38,469 nucleotides of DNA from Bacteroidota bacterium (GTDB lineage: Bacteria > Bacteroidota > Bacteroidia > Chitinophagales > Chitinophagaceae): contig JABDEZ010000011.1 of the NCBI GenBank assembly GCA_013286835.1, forward strand, positions 4,573 through 43,041, given 5' to 3'. Made by a program: the position numbers and the translations under genes. Below, one piece after another: positions 37,024 to 38,469 of the stretch. The first letter of the stretch is position 1; each line of letters starts with the position of its first letter. The notes below the pieces were generated by a model. It made no database searches, was not told the DNA's origin, and saw only the letters and a list, made by a program, of their open reading frames with translations.

Positions 37024-37407
37024 TTATACCAAAGCACTCTTCTTTTTTCTTTGCCTGGTGTATAGCCAGGCCCACCTTATAAGTATCAGTTGCAAGGGCA
37101 GCCTGATGACACTGATCCAGAAACGGATGTCATGCTGGTACCCATAGTTCAGCGTGGTTTGTATGTTGGCCGGGAATACAGCTATAAGTAGCAGTATAAT
37201 GAGCCAGGTGGCAACACGCCTTGTTGCAACGGGCAGCAATAATACACCAAGCAAGGCCTCGCAAATGCCACTTATATATACCAGCAATTTTGGATAAGGT
37301 AACCACGGCGGCATTATAGAAACATAAACAGGCGTGTTTACAAAATGATTGATGCCTGCGCCTATGTAAAGTAACACCATTAAGTAGAACCAAAATTTCC
37401 ATTTCAT
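37024..37407 (-). CDS. DoxX-like small membrane protein
   Basis: Start at 37407 (MKWKFWFYLMVLLYIGAGINHFVNTPVYVSIMPPWLPYPKLLVYISGICEALLGVLLLPVATRRVATWLIILLLIAVFPANI). Confidence 0.82.
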   Translation of the reverse strand: MKWKFWFYLMVLLYIGAGINHFVNTPVYVSIMPPWLPYPKLLVYISGICEALLGVLLLPVATRRVATWLIILLLIAVFPANIQTTLNYGYQHDIRFWISVIRLPLQLILIRWAWLYTRQRKKKSALV

Positions 37408-37516
37408 GAGCCGGCAGGTTAAGATAACATTATAATATACGCAAAAACAGCCCAATGGGATGGATAATAAAACCTTTGGTATTGGGTATATGCCACTGCG
37501 CATTAACTTTGCGGCT

Positions 37517-38101
37517 ATGAATAATGCATTTGAACAGGTAAAAGCAACCATAACGCAAAGACGTAGTGCCAAACTGGCCACGATGAACGGCAACATAATA
37601 CCCGATGAGCAAGTAAAAGAGCTATTGGAACTGGCACACTGGGCACCAACACATGGCCGTACAGAACCATGGAACTTTTTTGTTTATACTGGTGAGGCTT
37701 TGAAACAATTTGGTAAAGATCATGCTGATCTGCATTGGGGCATTACACCCGAAGAAAAGAGGCTGGAAGCGACTTATGAAAAACTAAAACATAATGGCGA
37801 TAATGCATCGCACCTCATTATTGCGGTAATGAAGCGCGGTACTAATGAAAAGATACCACAGATAGAAGAAATAGCTGCTGCATCTGCTGCAGTGCAAAAC
37901 ATATTGCTGGGTGCAACGGCTATGGGTATAGCATCTTTCTGGAGTAGCGGTGGCCTTACCCACAAACCTGAGCTGAAAGAATACCTGAAACTGGGACCAG
38001 ATGATATTATATTAGGTCTTATATACCTGGGCTATACTGACGAAGCAGTAGCAGAAGGCATGCGCAAAACTACCAGCGCTGAAAAAGTGTTTTGGATGTA
38101 G
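37517..38101 (+). CDS. Nitroreductase family protein
   Basis: MNNAFEQVKATITQRRSAKLATMNGNIIPDEQVKELLELAHWAPTHGRTEPWNFFVYTG...NILLGATAMGIASFWSSGG. Start chosen downstream of the TAACTTTG box. Confidence 0.92.
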   Translation: MNNAFEQVKATITQRRSAKLATMNGNIIPDEQVKELLELAHWAPTHGRTEPWNFFVYTGEALKQFGKDHADLHWGITPEEKRLEATYEKLKHNGDNASHLIIAVMKRGTNEKIPQIEEIAAASAAVQNILLGATAMGIASFWSSGGLTHKPELKEYLKLGPDDIILGLIYLGYTDEAVAEGMRKTTSAEKVFWM

Positions 38102-38138
38102 TTGTTAAAACGATCAGCTAATATTTAAGAAAACAGAT

Positions 38139-38164
38139 AGATCAGGCGGGATACTTCCTGATCT
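38139..38164 (+). terminator. Hairpin downstream of the nitroreductase gene
   Basis: AGATCAGG-cgggatactt-CCTGATCT followed by a T-rich run. Confidence 0.5.
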
Positions 38165-38469
38165 TATTTTTTTGTGCCCACACACTTCATCATGCTCTCC
38201 CAAAGCCTATCGGCACAGTTATCCCAGGTAAATTTTTCAACCTGTGCAGGGGCGGCAGCTATCAGTTTTTTACGCAGTACTTCGTCTTTAAACAGCAGCT
38301 CCATTTTGTTGGCTATGTCCTGGGTATCGGTAGGGTCAACCAGCAAGCCGGCATCGCCTGCCACCTCTGGCATGCTGGATGTATTGCTTACTATAGCAGG
38401 TACATTGCATTTCAGTGCCTCAAGTATAGGTATGCCAAATCCTTCGAACAAGGATGCATATACCATAGC
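38164..38469 (-). CDS. Glycosyltransferase (GT4-like, C-terminal part; 5' end beyond window)
   Basis: YASLFEGFGIPILEALKCNVPAIVSNTSSMPEVAGDAGLLVDPTDTQDIANKMELLF is the GT4 EGFGxPxLEA motif; frame open to the window edge. Confidence 0.92.
   Translation of the reverse strand, partial: AMVYASLFEGFGIPILEALKCNVPAIVSNTSSMPEVAGDAGLLVDPTDTQDIANKMELLFKDEVLRKKLIAAAPAQVEKFTWDNCADRLWESMMKCVGTKK

Noticed and set aside
37408-37596. N-terminal extension of the DoxX-like gene (track start 37596)
   Set aside because: Overlaps the divergent nitroreductase gene and its promoter; start 37407 fits the family N-terminus.

Overview
This is a Bacteroidota chromosomal window, probably Chitinophagaceae-like (inferred from T9SS sorting tails, DUF5723-OmpA, TAnnTTTG promoters and overall gene content). 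It holds about 28 credible genes, mostly housekeeping, with a few accessory modules. The strongest unlabelled signal looks like a replication-origin/centromere neighbourhood. There are two identical 16-bp palindromes, TGTTCCACGTGAAACA, that match the ParB/Spo0J parS consensus TGTTNCACGTGAAACA. One is inside mnmG (7690-7705) and one is intergenic (8838-8853). About 3.4-5 kb away, in a long AT-rich gap between divergent nadA and ppiD, is a cluster of DnaA-box matches (12257-12265, 12581-12589, 12591-12599, plus near-matches). Other items of interest are: a tandem pair of DUF2341/T9SS surface proteins with about 1.2 kb of apparently identical DNA, a diverged centre and a conserved N-terminus; an orphan HipB-like regulator with three phased TATACC-N6-GGTATA operators; an AbiEii nucleotidyltransferase overlapping a DUF6922-like partner; an MBOAT/SGNH O-acylation-type cluster; a solitary 2-oxoacid:ferredoxin oxidoreductase beta subunit; an ATG-less 77-codon open frame at 12676-12906; and several genes whose Bacteroidota -7 box lies 4-5 nt from the start codon (possible leaderless mRNAs). 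No rRNA, tRNA, CRISPR array or transposase was recognised. Everything here was read by eye; no database search, skew or alignment was computed.
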